Both the position numbers and the translations under genes were made by a program. Shown here piece by piece: positions 31,647-40,521 of a stretch of 64,000 bases of DNA; within the stretch, counting starts at the first letter, position 1, and each line of letters begins with the position of its first letter. The notes beneath the pieces were generated by a model. It saw nothing but the letters and a program-made list of their open reading frames with translations. It was not told the origin of the DNA and ran no database searches. Source of the stretch: Streptomyces sp. NBC_00513 (GTDB taxonomy: Bacteria; Actinomycetota; Actinomycetes; Streptomycetales; Streptomycetaceae); the NCBI RefSeq assembly GCF_041431415.1, contig NZ_CP107845.1, positions 3,906,001-3,970,000 of the forward strand, in the 5' to 3' direction.

Positions 31647-33536
31647 TCAGGCCGGGCCGATCACCGGCCCCTCGTGCCAGCCCGCGCCGTCGCGCCAGTA
31701 GTGCTGGAGGAGGCGGTCGGTGCGCAGGACGATGACCTCCAGGTTGAACCCGAAACTGCCCTGGAGCATCCCGGTGACGGCCAGCGCGTCGTGTCCGAAG
31801 ACCGCGCCGCGGGTCCAGGCGGCCCCCGCGGCGTTCCCGCGCCACCAGTGCTCGACCCGGCCGCCCTCGGCGACGGCGCACAACTCGTAGTTCCCGGCGG
31901 TGTCCTCGTCGACGGCCCCGTACTGGCCCTCGATCAGGCACGGCGCGGAGACGATCCCGCTGCCGAAGACCTCGCCGGCGCGCCAGACGAAGCCGTTGGG
32001 GTCGTCGCGCCACCACAGTTGCATTCGGCCGTCGTCGCGGGCCGCGAGCAGGTCGAGGTGCCGGCCGCGGGTCTGGACCAGCGCCGGACCGTAGTGGGCG
32101 ATGCCGGAGGCGAACCGGCCGCCGTCGTTCCAGGTCCAGGGCGCGCCGTTGATCCGCCACCAGTGGTTCAGCCGGCCGTCGGCGGTCCGCACGACCACCT
32201 CGAAGTTGCCCGGCTTGCCGTAGTCGCTCTGGATGAACGCGGGGGTCGAGCCGACCGCCGCGTCGCCCGGGCCGAAGGCGCCGCCGTCGCGCCAGGCGCC
32301 GCCGGACTGCTCGTAGTACCAGTGGCGGAGCCGGCCGCCCGTGGTGACGTGCAGGGACTCCATGTTCCGGTTGTAGGTGGTGCCGGTGAAGGCGGGCTGG
32401 CCCGAGGCGTCCGCGGCGAAGGTGCCGGCCCGGGACCAGGCGAACGGCGCGTCACCCTCGCGCCACCAGTGCCGCAGGGCGCCCGCGCCGGTGCCGGCGA
32501 GCAGCTCGAAGTTGCGGTGGGCGCGGCCGTTGCCGCTCTCGTACACGTTGCCCGTGTGCAGGCGGCGCTTGCTCCACGGGTCGATGTTGGTGTCACGCAG
32601 CCCGCACTTGGCCCAGCGGTCGATGTCGACCTCGCCGTAGGCGATGCGGCCGTAGCCGCCGACGTGGTAGCCGGTCCCCCAGGAGTTCTTGAACAGCCAG
32701 CAGCCGGCCGCGTCGTCGTAGCCGACGATCAACACGCAGTGTCCGCCCGCGAGTCGGTCGCTGGTGCGGTGGTAGACGCCCGCGCCGAGCCCGAAGAAGT
32801 CGTCGTACACGTCGAAGCAGGCCGTCAGCGGGCCGACGGTGTCCAGCCACACCTTCTGCTGCTCCGTGTCGCCCAGGCGCACGTACTCGGTGACGCGCAC
32901 CGTGCGCCCCGAACGGTCCCAACTCGGCGTGTACTCGGCCCCCCAGGCCTCGCGCCGCTCGGCGGGCAGGCCGGGCGGGGGCGTGGAGTAGGGCCAGCAG
33001 TCCGGGTCGGCGAGCCCGCCGTGGGTGGTGATCCAGTCCAGGGCGGTCTCCGGGTTGGAGCCCTGCCCGCAGGTGAACTTCAGCCCGTCGTGCACGTCCC
33101 CCTCGGACCGCTCCGCCCACACGTCGTGCTCGATCCGGGCCATCGACTCCACCAGCCCGGCCGCCCCGAAGGCCCAGCACGACCCGCAGGGGTTCTGGTC
33201 CTTCACCTTCGTGAGCCAGGGCCACCCCCACCGGCTCCGCCAGTCCACGGCGGCCGGCCGGGCCCCCGCCGGCGACCCCCCGGCCCCGGGCAGCAGGCCG
33301 TGCGCGGCCCTGCGCCGGGTGAGGTGCGGATTGCCGCTGACCCGCCCGATCAGCCCCCGCAGATCGACGGTCCCCGCCTCCTCGGCGGAGGTCAGGTTCG
33401 CCCCCGGCTCCAGCCCCAGGGCGGCGCGCGGCACGCGCTCCGTGTCGGCCAGGTGCTCGGTCACCGACCAGCGCGCCCCCCGTTCCGCGAGCCGCGCCCG
33501 CAACTCCCCCGCCGTCCGGACAGACTCCTGCGGCAT
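31647..33536 (-). CDS. Papain-family cysteine protease fused to PLL-like beta-propeller lectin domain
   Basis: Protein of 629 aa. Residues 1-95 look like a short pro-region without a signal peptide. A C1 peptidase domain (about 96-315) has all catalytic residues: Gln114, Cys120 in QNPCGSCWAFG, His266 in GGHCVLIVGYD and Asn284 in FKNSWGTGY. Residues 342-629 form six repeats of about 50 aa, beginning near N342, N391, N444, H493, N549 and N598, each with an HWWR-type motif and a W...GG.FG ending. This is the pattern of Photorhabdus PLL-like fucose-binding propeller lectins. A GGGGGG ribosome site precedes the ATG. The chagasin-like gene follows directly. Lectin identity and export route are inference. 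Confidence 0.85.
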   Translation of the reverse strand: MPQESVRTAGELRARLAERGARWSVTEHLADTERVPRAALGLEPGANLTSAEEAGTVDLRGLIGRVSGNPHLTRRRAAHGLLPGAGGSPAGARPAAVDWRSRWGWPWLTKVKDQNPCGSCWAFGAAGLVESMARIEHDVWAERSEGDVHDGLKFTCGQGSNPETALDWITTHGGLADPDCWPYSTPPPGLPAERREAWGAEYTPSWDRSGRTVRVTEYVRLGDTEQQKVWLDTVGPLTACFDVYDDFFGLGAGVYHRTSDRLAGGHCVLIVGYDDAAGCWLFKNSWGTGYHVGGYGRIAYGEVDIDRWAKCGLRDTNIDPWSKRRLHTGNVYESGNGRAHRNFELLAGTGAGALRHWWREGDAPFAWSRAGTFAADASGQPAFTGTTYNRNMESLHVTTGGRLRHWYYEQSGGAWRDGGAFGPGDAAVGSTPAFIQSDYGKPGNFEVVVRTADGRLNHWWRINGAPWTWNDGGRFASGIAHYGPALVQTRGRHLDLLAARDDGRMQLWWRDDPNGFVWRAGEVFGSGIVSAPCLIEGQYGAVDEDTAGNYELCAVAEGGRVEHWWRGNAAGAAWTRGAVFGHDALAVTGMLQGSFGFNLEVIVLRTDRLLQHYWRDGAGWHEGPVIGPA

Positions 33537-33749
33537 ACCGGCCCCCCAGTGTGCGGTCGCCCGTACGGATGCGAGCGAGACCCGGGAGCGTCTCCCTGCC
33601 GGCGGGGGGCGTCAAGGGGGTCCGCGAGGTCGCGCGGTGGCACGGGGGTCGTACGCCCCGGGAGGCGGACGGGGGTGCGGGCGGTGACCCGCCGGGCGGA
33701 CGGGAACCGGGCCGGCCGGCCCGCCCGGGGACCCCGCTAGGGTTTCCGC

Positions 33750-34976
33750 ATGGGGACCTGGACCGCGCCGAGCGTCATCGAACGAGAGTTGCACGAGGCG
33801 AGGGCGGCGGGGAACTGGCCGGGCCTCCTCGACGTGCTGGCGCGGGCCCGCCTCCTGGTCCCGCAGTCCCGCGCGTTCCTCGACGCCCATCCCACCCAGG
33901 TCCGGCCCGAGCGGACCTGGTTCCCGCAGGTCCAGGCGCACGCCTACATCGCCTTCACCGAGGGCATGTTGCCCGTGCCCACCCCCGACCTGGTCTTCGA
34001 CATCGCGAGCCTCGACTGGTTCGCCGACTGCTATCCGTCGGGCGCGGTCCCCTACCTGGCCGTCAACCCGGGCACCCCCTTCGAGGTGTTCCTGCCGATC
34101 TCGCCCGCGCACGCGGCGAGTTGGAAGTTCCACGTGGAGCGGCGCCCGCGCGACTACACCGGACTGGAACGCGACAAGGTCCACGCCCTGCACCTCGGCG
34201 GCCCCCTGCGCGGGCCCGTCGCCTTCGGGCTGGCCTGCGGCGCGCACCTGTCGGTGCGCGCCGGGACGTTCTGGAACTCGCTCGCCTACCACGGTCAGGG
34301 CTACTCCCTGGAGCGGGAGAAGCTCCGGGAGTCCTGGGGCGTCACCACCCGCGAGGAGTGGCACGTCATGACCGAGCGGCTGTTGAACGCCGACGTGGTC
34401 AGCCCGGTCTGGGAGTTCGCGCTGCGCGTGCGCGTCGCCCTGACCAAGGAGTTCGCCGGGCCGGTGGACATCGAGCACTGGCGCCACGCCACCGCCTCCA
34501 CCCTGCGGGCCAACGCGGACCGGGCCGCAGAGCCGCAGCTGACCCCCGACGGGGTGACCGTCGCACGACCCCGACCCACCGCCGAGGTGGAGGGGGAGAT
34601 CGCGGGCCTCCAGCGGGTCATCGGCCGGATCGCCCGCTACGAGCAGCGCCTGCGGGCCGACGGGGTGCTCAGCGGGGGCGCGTACGTCCGTTCCGTCGAG
34701 GCGTGGGACTTCGGGCGGGCCTCCCAGATGGCCCGCTGGGGACTCGGCGCCCGCTTCGGGACCCTGGAGGAGACCGAGCGGGCCGTCGTCCGGGCGGGGA
34801 AGGCCTGCCGGCTGGCGTACCGCTCGTGGGAGGAGCTGTCCGCCGGGTTCGTCCTCGGTCGGTGCATGCAGTTCGACGAGGAGGAGTTCGGCCACTGGTA
34901 CGAGGAAATGGTCACCGTTCACCGGGAGTTGACGAACGACCCGGGCAGCCCCTGGGTGAACCTGCCGTGGGGGTGA
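33750..34976 (+). CDS. DUF1266 protein with N-terminal SseB-like domain
   Basis: Protein of 408 aa. Residues 1-115 resemble an SseB-like domain (LLDVLARARLLVPQSRAF...AYIAFTEG...YLAVNPGTPFEVFLP). The C-terminal part matches DUF1266: ESWGVTTREEWHVMTERLL, IEHWRHATASTLRANAD, SVEAWDFGRASQMARWGLGARF and a WEELSAGFVLGRC end. DUF1266 proteins resemble E. coli YbeR/YbeU and have no known activity. It is divergent from the protease-lectin gene with a gap of about 210 bp. Confidence 0.8.
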   Translation: MGTWTAPSVIERELHEARAAGNWPGLLDVLARARLLVPQSRAFLDAHPTQVRPERTWFPQVQAHAYIAFTEGMLPVPTPDLVFDIASLDWFADCYPSGAVPYLAVNPGTPFEVFLPISPAHAASWKFHVERRPRDYTGLERDKVHALHLGGPLRGPVAFGLACGAHLSVRAGTFWNSLAYHGQGYSLEREKLRESWGVTTREEWHVMTERLLNADVVSPVWEFALRVRVALTKEFAGPVDIEHWRHATASTLRANADRAAEPQLTPDGVTVARPRPTAEVEGEIAGLQRVIGRIARYEQRLRADGVLSGGAYVRSVEAWDFGRASQMARWGLGARFGTLEETERAVVRAGKACRLAYRSWEELSAGFVLGRCMQFDEEEFGHWYEEMVTVHRELTNDPGSPWVNLPWG

Positions 34977-35052
34977 GCGGGGACCTCGGTTAATCGGATC
35001 GTCGTACGCGAACCGAGCCGCGCGCGAGGGGGCCCCGACTAGGCTCGCCCGC

Positions 35053-35472
35053 ATGACTGTTGAGCTGAACGACACCGTGCGGGGGCTGCTGGACGCGCCG
35101 CATCCCGCCGTCCTCACGACCATCAACCCCGATGGCGGACCGCAGAGTTCGGTCGTCTGGGTGTCCCGCGAAGGCGACGAGCTGTTGGTCTCCACCGAGC
35201 GGGGCCGACGCAAGGAACGCAACCTCGTCCGCGACGAGCGGGTCGGCCTGACCGTCTTCGACCTCGCGAACCCCTTCCTGTACGCCGAGATCCGCGGCAC
35301 CGCCTCGGTGACCGAGGACACCGGTCGGGCCGTGGCGAACCGGATCGCCGAGGAGTACCTGGGCCCCGGCGGCGGCAAGGAGTTCGTGGAGGCCCCCGCC
35401 GAGCAGGTGCGGGTGGTCCTGCGCATCACCCCGACGAAGGTGCTCGGCAACGCCGCCAAGGCCGCCGGCTAG
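35053..35472 (+). CDS. PPOX-class F420-dependent oxidoreductase-like protein
   Basis: Split-barrel protein of 139 aa with the family pattern: HPAVLTTINPDGGPQSSVVWVSREGDELLVST, RRKERNLVRDERVGLTVFD and a C-terminal VVLRITPTKVLG. Members bind F420 or FMN and reduce small molecules. Actinobacteria make F420, so that cofactor is likely but unproved. The start codon follows a short leader without a strong ribosome site. Confidence 0.85.
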   Translation: MTVELNDTVRGLLDAPHPAVLTTINPDGGPQSSVVWVSREGDELLVSTERGRRKERNLVRDERVGLTVFDLANPFLYAEIRGTASVTEDTGRAVANRIAEEYLGPGGGKEFVEAPAEQVRVVLRITPTKVLGNAAKAAG

Positions 35473-35511
35473 ACGTTCGACGGGGCGCCGGGGCAGCAGG
35501 CCGAACAGGGC

Positions 35512-36267
35512 CTAGGGCAGCAGGCCCCGTACCGCCGTCCAGGCGTCGACGACCTCCGCGAGGGGGTCGTCGGCCGCCAGGTGGCCGCGGACCAGGGTCG
35601 CCCAGGGCACCAGGTTCTTGATCCGCCGAAGGTGCAGGATGCGCTCGCGCGGCAGGTTCCGCCAGTCCCGCGCCTCGGCCGCCGCCCGCGCCGGGGTCAG
35701 GTCGATCAGCGCGAGCACGTCCCGGCACAGGGCCGCCGGATCGCCGCCGCGGCCGGGCCCGAACTCCCGGATCAGGTAGCCCCGTACGGCCGCCGTCTCG
35801 GCTCCGCGCGTCAGGTCGTCGGGCCGCCCCGCCCGCAGGATCGCGGCGAGCGCCACCCGCCCCCACCGCATCCGCGCGGCGTCGGGCAGCGCCCGGTCGT
35901 GCGTGCGGGCGACGGCGATGGCGCGCAGGGTCTCGGGGTGGGGTTCGTCGAGCAGGGGTGGATCGGTGGCCAGCCAGGCCTCCAGCTCGTCCAGCGAATG
36001 GCCGTCCGGCGGTACGTACGTCAGCACCTGCCCGCGGCCGAGCAGCGCGACCACCGCGCCGGTGAGGTGGACCCGCGCCACGTGCCCGGCGTCGAAGAAG
36101 CCGACGGCCCGCCCGTACCGCTCTATGCGCCGCAGCCCGAGCCGCAGGTCCCCGACGGCGTAGACCTGACCGGCGCGCGCGACCCCGCCGATACAGCGGA
36201 CCACACACACCCCGCCGGTCACGTCGGCCCGCTCGACGGAGTACACCTGCAGTTCGGCGATGGGCAC
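35512..36267 (-). CDS. Hypothetical protein
   Basis: Protein of 251 aa. The first 85 residues are beta-rich (MPIAELQVYSVERADVTGGVCVVRCIGGVARAGQVYAVG...RVHLTGAVVALLGRGQVLTYV) and reminiscent of a translation-factor domain-2 barrel. The rest is helical with many Arg and Asp residues (ERILHLRRIKNLVPWATLVRGHLAADDPLAEVVDAW). No catalytic motif is obvious. It lies downstream of the bkd-1 operon on the same strand, but a strong terminator (36322-36362) separates them. I do not recognise a named family. Confidence 0.65.
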   Translation of the reverse strand: MPIAELQVYSVERADVTGGVCVVRCIGGVARAGQVYAVGDLRLGLRRIERYGRAVGFFDAGHVARVHLTGAVVALLGRGQVLTYVPPDGHSLDELEAWLATDPPLLDEPHPETLRAIAVARTHDRALPDAARMRWGRVALAAILRAGRPDDLTRGAETAAVRGYLIREFGPGRGGDPAALCRDVLALIDLTPARAAAEARDWRNLPRERILHLRRIKNLVPWATLVRGHLAADDPLAEVVDAWTAVRGLLP

Positions 36268-36321
36268 CCGGCCCCCTTTCCCCGGCGGGAGGCTACCCGG
36301 TGGCGGGGCGGGCCCGCGACG

Positions 36322-36362
36322 GCCGATGGCCGGGCTCCCGCGAGGGAGGCCCGGCCATCGGC
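36322..36362 (-). terminator. bkd-1 operon terminator
   Basis: A 14-bp perfect stem (36322-36335 and 36349-36362) with an inner TCCC/GGGA pairing, lying 23 bp beyond the E2 stop. Confidence 0.85.
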
Positions 36363-36384
36363 GCGTACGACGGTGCTGCGACCG

Positions 36385-37854
36385 CTACGACCAGGTGAGG
36401 AGGCGGCGGGGGTGTTCCAGGACCGCCGCGATGTCGGCCAGGAAGCGGGAGCCGAGCTCGCCGTCGATCAGACGGTGGTCGAACGACAGCGCCAGGGTGG
36501 TGACGTGGCGCGGCTTGACCTTGCCCTTGTGGACCCACGGCTGGAGCTTGATCGCGCCGATGGCGAGGATCGCGGACTCGCCGGGGTTCAGGATGGGCGT
36601 ACCGGTGTCGACGCCGAAGACGCCGACGTTGGTGAGGGTGAGCGTGCCGTTCTGCATGTCCGCCGGGGACGTCTTGCCGTCCCGGGCCGTGCCGACCAGG
36701 GCCGACAGGGCCTCGGACAGCTCGCGCAGCGACTTGGTGTGGGCGTCCTTGATGTTCGGGACGATCAGCCCGCGCGGAGTGGCCGCCGCGATGCCCAGGT
36801 TGACGTAGTGCTTGAGCACGATCTCCTGGGCCGCCTCGTCCCAGGACGCGTTGACGTCCGGGTTGCGGCGGATCGCGACGAGGACGGCCCTGGCGATCAG
36901 GAGCAGCGGGTTGATCCGCAGACCGGCGAGGTCCGGGTCGTCCTTGAGCTCCTGGACCAGCTTCATCGTCCGGGTCACGTCGAAGGTGATGAACTCGGTG
37001 ACGTGCGGCGCGGTGAAGGCGGAACCGACCATGGCCTGGGCGGTGACCTTGCGGACGCCCTTGACGGGGATCCGGGTCTCGCGCACGGCCGTGTCGACCG
37101 GGGCCTGGACGACCGCCTCGGCCGCCACCGGGGCGGGGGCCTGGGCCTGGACGGCGGCCGGCGCCTGGACCTGCGCGGTCTGCGGGGTGATCGCCGCGGC
37201 GGCCGCCGCGTGGACGTCCTCCCGGGTCACGACCCCGCCGTCGCCGGTGGGGATCACCAGAGCCAGGTCGATGCCGAGGTCCTTGGCGAGCTTGCGCACC
37301 GGAGGCTTCGCGAGCGGGCGCTCGGACCCGGTCGGCGCGGCGGGAGCCGAGCCGTTCTGCGCGGGAACCACGGTGGCCGGTACGACGGCCGGGGCGACCG
37401 ACGGCGCGACGGCCGAGCCGTTGCGCGCGGCCACGGAGGCGGCCGGGGCGGCGCCCGCCTCGGCCGCGCCCTTGCGGGGGCGGCGCTTGGTGGAGGCCGT
37501 GGACACGCCGTAGCCGACCAGGACCGGCTGACGGGCCTCGACCACGGGCTCCTCGGCCACGGCCGGGGCCGCGACGGCCGCCGGGGCGGCGGCCTCGGGG
37601 GCCTCCTCCGCCGGACCGGTCCGCACGGAGATGATCACCTGGCCGACGTCGACCGTGACGCCTTCCTCGAAGAGGAGGGCGTGGACCACGCCGTCGAACG
37701 GGATCGGCAGCTCGACGGCCGCCTTCGCCGTCTCGACCTCGCAGACGACCTGACCGTCGGTGACGGTGTCACCCGGCTGGACGTACCACTTGAGGATCTC
37801 GGCCTCGGTGAGGCCCTCGCCCACGTCGGGCATCTTGAATTCACGGATCGTCAC
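36385..37854 (-). CDS. bkdC: Branched-chain alpha-keto acid dehydrogenase E2 (copy 1)
   Basis: Acyltransferase of 489 aa, last gene of the first bkd operon. The lipoyl domain carries the lipoylated lysine K44 in ETAKAAVELP. A long Ala/Pro/Val linker precedes the E3-binding domain (PPVRKLAKDLGIDLALVIPTGDGGVVTREDV). The catalytic domain ends with SFDHRLIDGELGSRFL (His and Asp of the acyltransferase). It transfers the branched acyl group to CoA, supplying isobutyryl-, isovaleryl- and 2-methylbutyryl-CoA for fatty-acid and polyketide priming. The E1beta stop is 10 bp upstream. The partner E3 is not in the window. Confidence 0.93.
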   Translation of the reverse strand: MTIREFKMPDVGEGLTEAEILKWYVQPGDTVTDGQVVCEVETAKAAVELPIPFDGVVHALLFEEGVTVDVGQVIISVRTGPAEEAPEAAAPAAVAAPAVAEEPVVEARQPVLVGYGVSTASTKRRPRKGAAEAGAAPAASVAARNGSAVAPSVAPAVVPATVVPAQNGSAPAAPTGSERPLAKPPVRKLAKDLGIDLALVIPTGDGGVVTREDVHAAAAAAITPQTAQVQAPAAVQAQAPAPVAAEAVVQAPVDTAVRETRIPVKGVRKVTAQAMVGSAFTAPHVTEFITFDVTRTMKLVQELKDDPDLAGLRINPLLLIARAVLVAIRRNPDVNASWDEAAQEIVLKHYVNLGIAAATPRGLIVPNIKDAHTKSLRELSEALSALVGTARDGKTSPADMQNGTLTLTNVGVFGVDTGTPILNPGESAILAIGAIKLQPWVHKGKVKPRHVTTLALSFDHRLIDGELGSRFLADIAAVLEHPRRLLTWS

Positions 37855-37864
37855 AGGGCTCTCC

Positions 37865-38845
37865 TCAGTACGCCAGCGAGCGGTCGACGGCGTCGAGCAC
37901 CCTGTCCAGGCCCGGCAGGTACTCGTCCTCCAGGCGGGCCGGCGGGTACGGGGCGTGGAATCCGCCCACGCGCAGCACCGGCGCCTCCAGGTGGTAGAAG
38001 CACCGCTCCGTGATGCGGGCGGCGATCTCCGAGCCCACGCCGAGGAACACCGGCGCCTCGTGGACGACCACGAGCCGGCGGGTCCGCTCCACCGAGGCCT
38101 GCAGTCCGTCGAAGTCGATCGGGGACATCGAGCGCAGGTCCACGACCTCGACCGACTTGCCCTCCTCGGCCGCGGCGGCCGCCGCCTCCAGGCAGACCTT
38201 CACCATGGGGCCGTAGGCAGCCAGGGTGATGTCCGTGCCCTCGCGCGCCACCCGGGACCCGTGCAGGGCGTCCGGGATGGCCTCGACGTCGACCTCGCCC
38301 TTGTCCCAGTAGCGCCGCTTCGGCTCGAAGAAGATCACCGGGTCGTCGCTGAGGATGGCCTGCTGAAGCATCCAGTAGGCGTCGCTCGCGTTCGAGGGCG
38401 AGACCACCTTCAGGCCGGGGACGTGCGCGAACAGCGTCTCCGGGGACTCGCTGTGGTGCTCGACCGCGCCGATGCCGCCCGCGTACGGGATGCGGATGAC
38501 GACCGGCATCTTGATCTTGCCGAGCGACCGCGCGTGCATCTTCGCGAGCTGCGTGACGATCTGGTCGTACGCCGGGAAGACGAACCCGTCGAACTGGATC
38601 TCGACGACCGGCCGGTAGCCGCGCAGGGCCAGGCCGATCGCGGTGCCGACGATGCCCGACTCGGCGAGCGGGGTGTCGATGACCCGCTCCTCGCCGAAGT
38701 CCTTCTGGAGACCGTCGGTGATGCGGAAGACACCGCCGAGCTTGCCGACGTCCTCACCCATGATCAGGACCTTGGGGTCCGTCTCCAGGGCCTTGCGCAG
38801 CGAATCGTTGAGCGCCTTCGCGATGGTCAGCTTCTGAACGGCCAT
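37865..38845 (-). CDS. bkdB: Branched-chain alpha-keto acid dehydrogenase E1 beta (copy 1)
   Basis: TPP-dependent E1 beta subunit of 326 aa: MAVQKLTIAKALNDSLRKALETDPKVLIMGEDVGKLGGVFRITDGLQ, then DTPLAESGIVGTAIGLALRGYRPVVEIQF and the C-terminal transketolase domain (VVDLRSMSPIDFDG). The gene's GTG 38854 overlaps the E1alpha stop (GTGA); ATG 38845, with GGTGGGGA upstream, gives the usual MAVQK start and is preferred. It pairs with E1alpha to decarboxylate branched 2-oxo acids. Confidence 0.93.
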   Translation of the reverse strand: MAVQKLTIAKALNDSLRKALETDPKVLIMGEDVGKLGGVFRITDGLQKDFGEERVIDTPLAESGIVGTAIGLALRGYRPVVEIQFDGFVFPAYDQIVTQLAKMHARSLGKIKMPVVIRIPYAGGIGAVEHHSESPETLFAHVPGLKVVSPSNASDAYWMLQQAILSDDPVIFFEPKRRYWDKGEVDVEAIPDALHGSRVAREGTDITLAAYGPMVKVCLEAAAAAAEEGKSVEVVDLRSMSPIDFDGLQASVERTRRLVVVHEAPVFLGVGSEIAARITERCFYHLEAPVLRVGGFHAPYPPARLEDEYLPGLDRVLDAVDRSLAY

Positions 38846-38850
38846 GGCGG

Positions 38851-40059
38851 TCACTCCCCACCTTCGAAGGACGCGAGGTACGCGGCGAACTGGGCGCGCT
38901 CCTCGTCGACGAGCGCGTGCCCGTCCGCGTAGACGTTCTCGAAGATCGCCATCGTGTCCGGGTCGGGCATGGCGCGCACGACCTCGCGCACCCGCTTGCC
39001 CAGGGTCTCGCTCTCGACTTCCAGCTGCTCGAAGAACGCCTCGTCGGCGCCGTCCGTCGCGAGGAGGTGGGCCTTCAGGCGCAGGATCGGGTCCTTCGCC
39101 TCCCAGGCCGCGGTCTCCTCGTCGCGCCGGTACTTCGTCGGGTCGTCGGAGGTGGTGTGCGCACCCATGCGGTAGGTGAACGCCTCGACCAGGGTCGGGC
39201 CCTCTCCGCGGCGGGCCCGCTCCAGCGCCCACCGGGTGACCGCGAGGCAGGCCAGGACGTCGTTGCCGTCCACCCGGACGCCCGGGAAGCCGAAGCCCTG
39301 GGCGCGCTGGTAGAGCGGTACGCGCATCTGGCGCTCGGTCGGCTCGGAGATCGCCCACTGGTTGTTCTGGCAGAAGAACACCACGGGGGAGTTGTAGACG
39401 GCCGAGAAGGTGAACGCCTCGGCCACGTCGCCCTGGCTGGACGCGCCGTCGCCGAAGTAGGCGATGACGGCCGAGTCGGCGCCGTCCTTGGCCACACCCA
39501 TGGCGTAACCGGTCGCGTGCAGGGTCTGCGAGCCGATGACGATCGTGTACAGGTGGAAGTTGTTGATCTTCGGGTCCCAGCCACCGTGGTTCACACCGCG
39601 GAACATGCCGAGCAGGTTGGTCGGGTCGACCCCACGACACCAGGCCACACCGTGCTCGCGGTAGGTCGGGAAGACGTAGTCGTCGTCGCGCAGCGCGCGC
39701 CCGGAACCGATCTGCGCGGCCTCCTGGCCGAGCAGCGAGGCCCACAGGCCCAGCTCGCCCTGACGCTGCAGGGCGGTCGCCTCGCCGTCGAAACGGCGGG
39801 TGAGGACCATGTCGCGATACAGATCGCGCAGGTCGTCGGTGGTGATGTCGGCGACGAAAGGAGCGAACTCGGCGATGTCGGGGTTGTCCGCGACCTCGAC
39901 CCGTTCTCCCTCGGGCGTCAGCAGTTGTACGAGCTGAGGCTCGGCGTCGTGCGGCTGTGCGGTGGCAGCGGCGGTCTTGCGGGCGCCGGCTGCGCCTGCC
40001 GCCCGCTTGGTGCCACTGCTGCGTCGCGGCTTGCGCGCGGCAGTGCTCTCCACGGTCAC
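38851..40059 (-). CDS. bkdA: Branched-chain alpha-keto acid dehydrogenase E1 alpha (copy 1)
   Basis: TPP-binding E1 alpha subunit of 402 aa. A basic N-terminal extension of about 30 residues (KPRRSSGTKRAAGAAGARKTAAAT) precedes the catalytic fold. The TPP motif is AYFGDGASSQGDVAEAF...FFCQNNQ. The YRMGAHTTSDDPTKYR phosphorylation-loop region is present. The GTG start at 40059 has GGAGGAG 5 nt upstream. It is the first gene of bkdABC copy 1, divergent from the response regulator across 462 bp. Confidence 0.93.
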   Translation of the reverse strand: MTVESTAARKPRRSSGTKRAAGAAGARKTAAATAQPHDAEPQLVQLLTPEGERVEVADNPDIAEFAPFVADITTDDLRDLYRDMVLTRRFDGEATALQRQGELGLWASLLGQEAAQIGSGRALRDDDYVFPTYREHGVAWCRGVDPTNLLGMFRGVNHGGWDPKINNFHLYTIVIGSQTLHATGYAMGVAKDGADSAVIAYFGDGASSQGDVAEAFTFSAVYNSPVVFFCQNNQWAISEPTERQMRVPLYQRAQGFGFPGVRVDGNDVLACLAVTRWALERARRGEGPTLVEAFTYRMGAHTTSDDPTKYRRDEETAAWEAKDPILRLKAHLLATDGADEAFFEQLEVESETLGKRVREVVRAMPDPDTMAIFENVYADGHALVDEERAQFAAYLASFEGGE

Positions 40060-40521
40060 GTGTGCTCCTCCGTCGGTCCGGCACCCGGGTTCTCCGGGGT
40101 CCAGTGCGGCTCACCTGTATCTGTACCCGAGCACGGGGTGGGTGCGCGGAACGTACGGGATTCAGGCGTGACAGGTGCCCCGGCGAGTGCCCTGCGCAAT
40201 GCACGTTACCCAGTGCCCCGCATAACTGCGAAACCCCGTTTGACCTGCGATTTTGCTTGGATATCCAAGTAAACCGGCGACTTCGGGAACAACCACTGGT
40301 CACAGCCTTGCAGGGGGCCGGAACAACGGCACGTTATCCCGGGTAACTCCGGCAGGGAAGGGGTTCAAGGGTGATCACTGATGGAGGAACGCCGCAGCTC
40401 CCGAACGGGCGGACCCGACCGCGAACCCTCCGCACCCGCAATCGCACACAAAGACGAACACCCGGAAGGGCGATAAGGGCCGTACGGCTGCACCGGCCGA
40501 AAACGGAGAGTATGTGAACGA
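40060..40521. other. Intergenic region between bkd-1 and the NarL-type regulator
   Basis: This 462-bp gap holds both promoters. Visible elements are a 14-bp palindrome (40256-40269), two GCACGTTA direct repeats (40201 and 40330) and a short ATG-started frame (40381-40476, 31 codons, MEERRSSRTGG...) preceded by AAGGG. I regard that frame as unproved. No terminator or RNA gene is evident. Confidence 0.6.
40256..40269. promoter_or_regulatory. Palindromic operator candidate for the bkd-1 operon
   Basis: CTTGGATATCCAAG is a perfect 14-bp palindrome with an A/T centre, about 200 nt upstream of the E1alpha start and 250 nt from the regulator. The TTGG-N4-CCAA form with a weak core would suit an Lrp/AsnC dimer, and such a regulator is encoded at 59618. 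Binding is inference. Confidence 0.55.

Noticed and set aside
31320..33740. Open frame of about 800 codons opposite the protease-lectin gene
   Set aside because: Composition is only Val/Gly/Ala/Arg-rich with no domain; the minus strand has complete papain motifs.
34127..34140. Possible further parS, GTTCCACGTGGAGC
   Set aside because: Three changes from the Streptomyces consensus, inside a coding region; likely chance.
36385..40059. Pyruvate dehydrogenase instead of branched-chain complex
   Set aside because: Separate E1alpha/E1beta with this E2 form and linkage to an Lrp-type second copy fits bkd; actinobacterial PDH uses a single-chain AceE-type E1.
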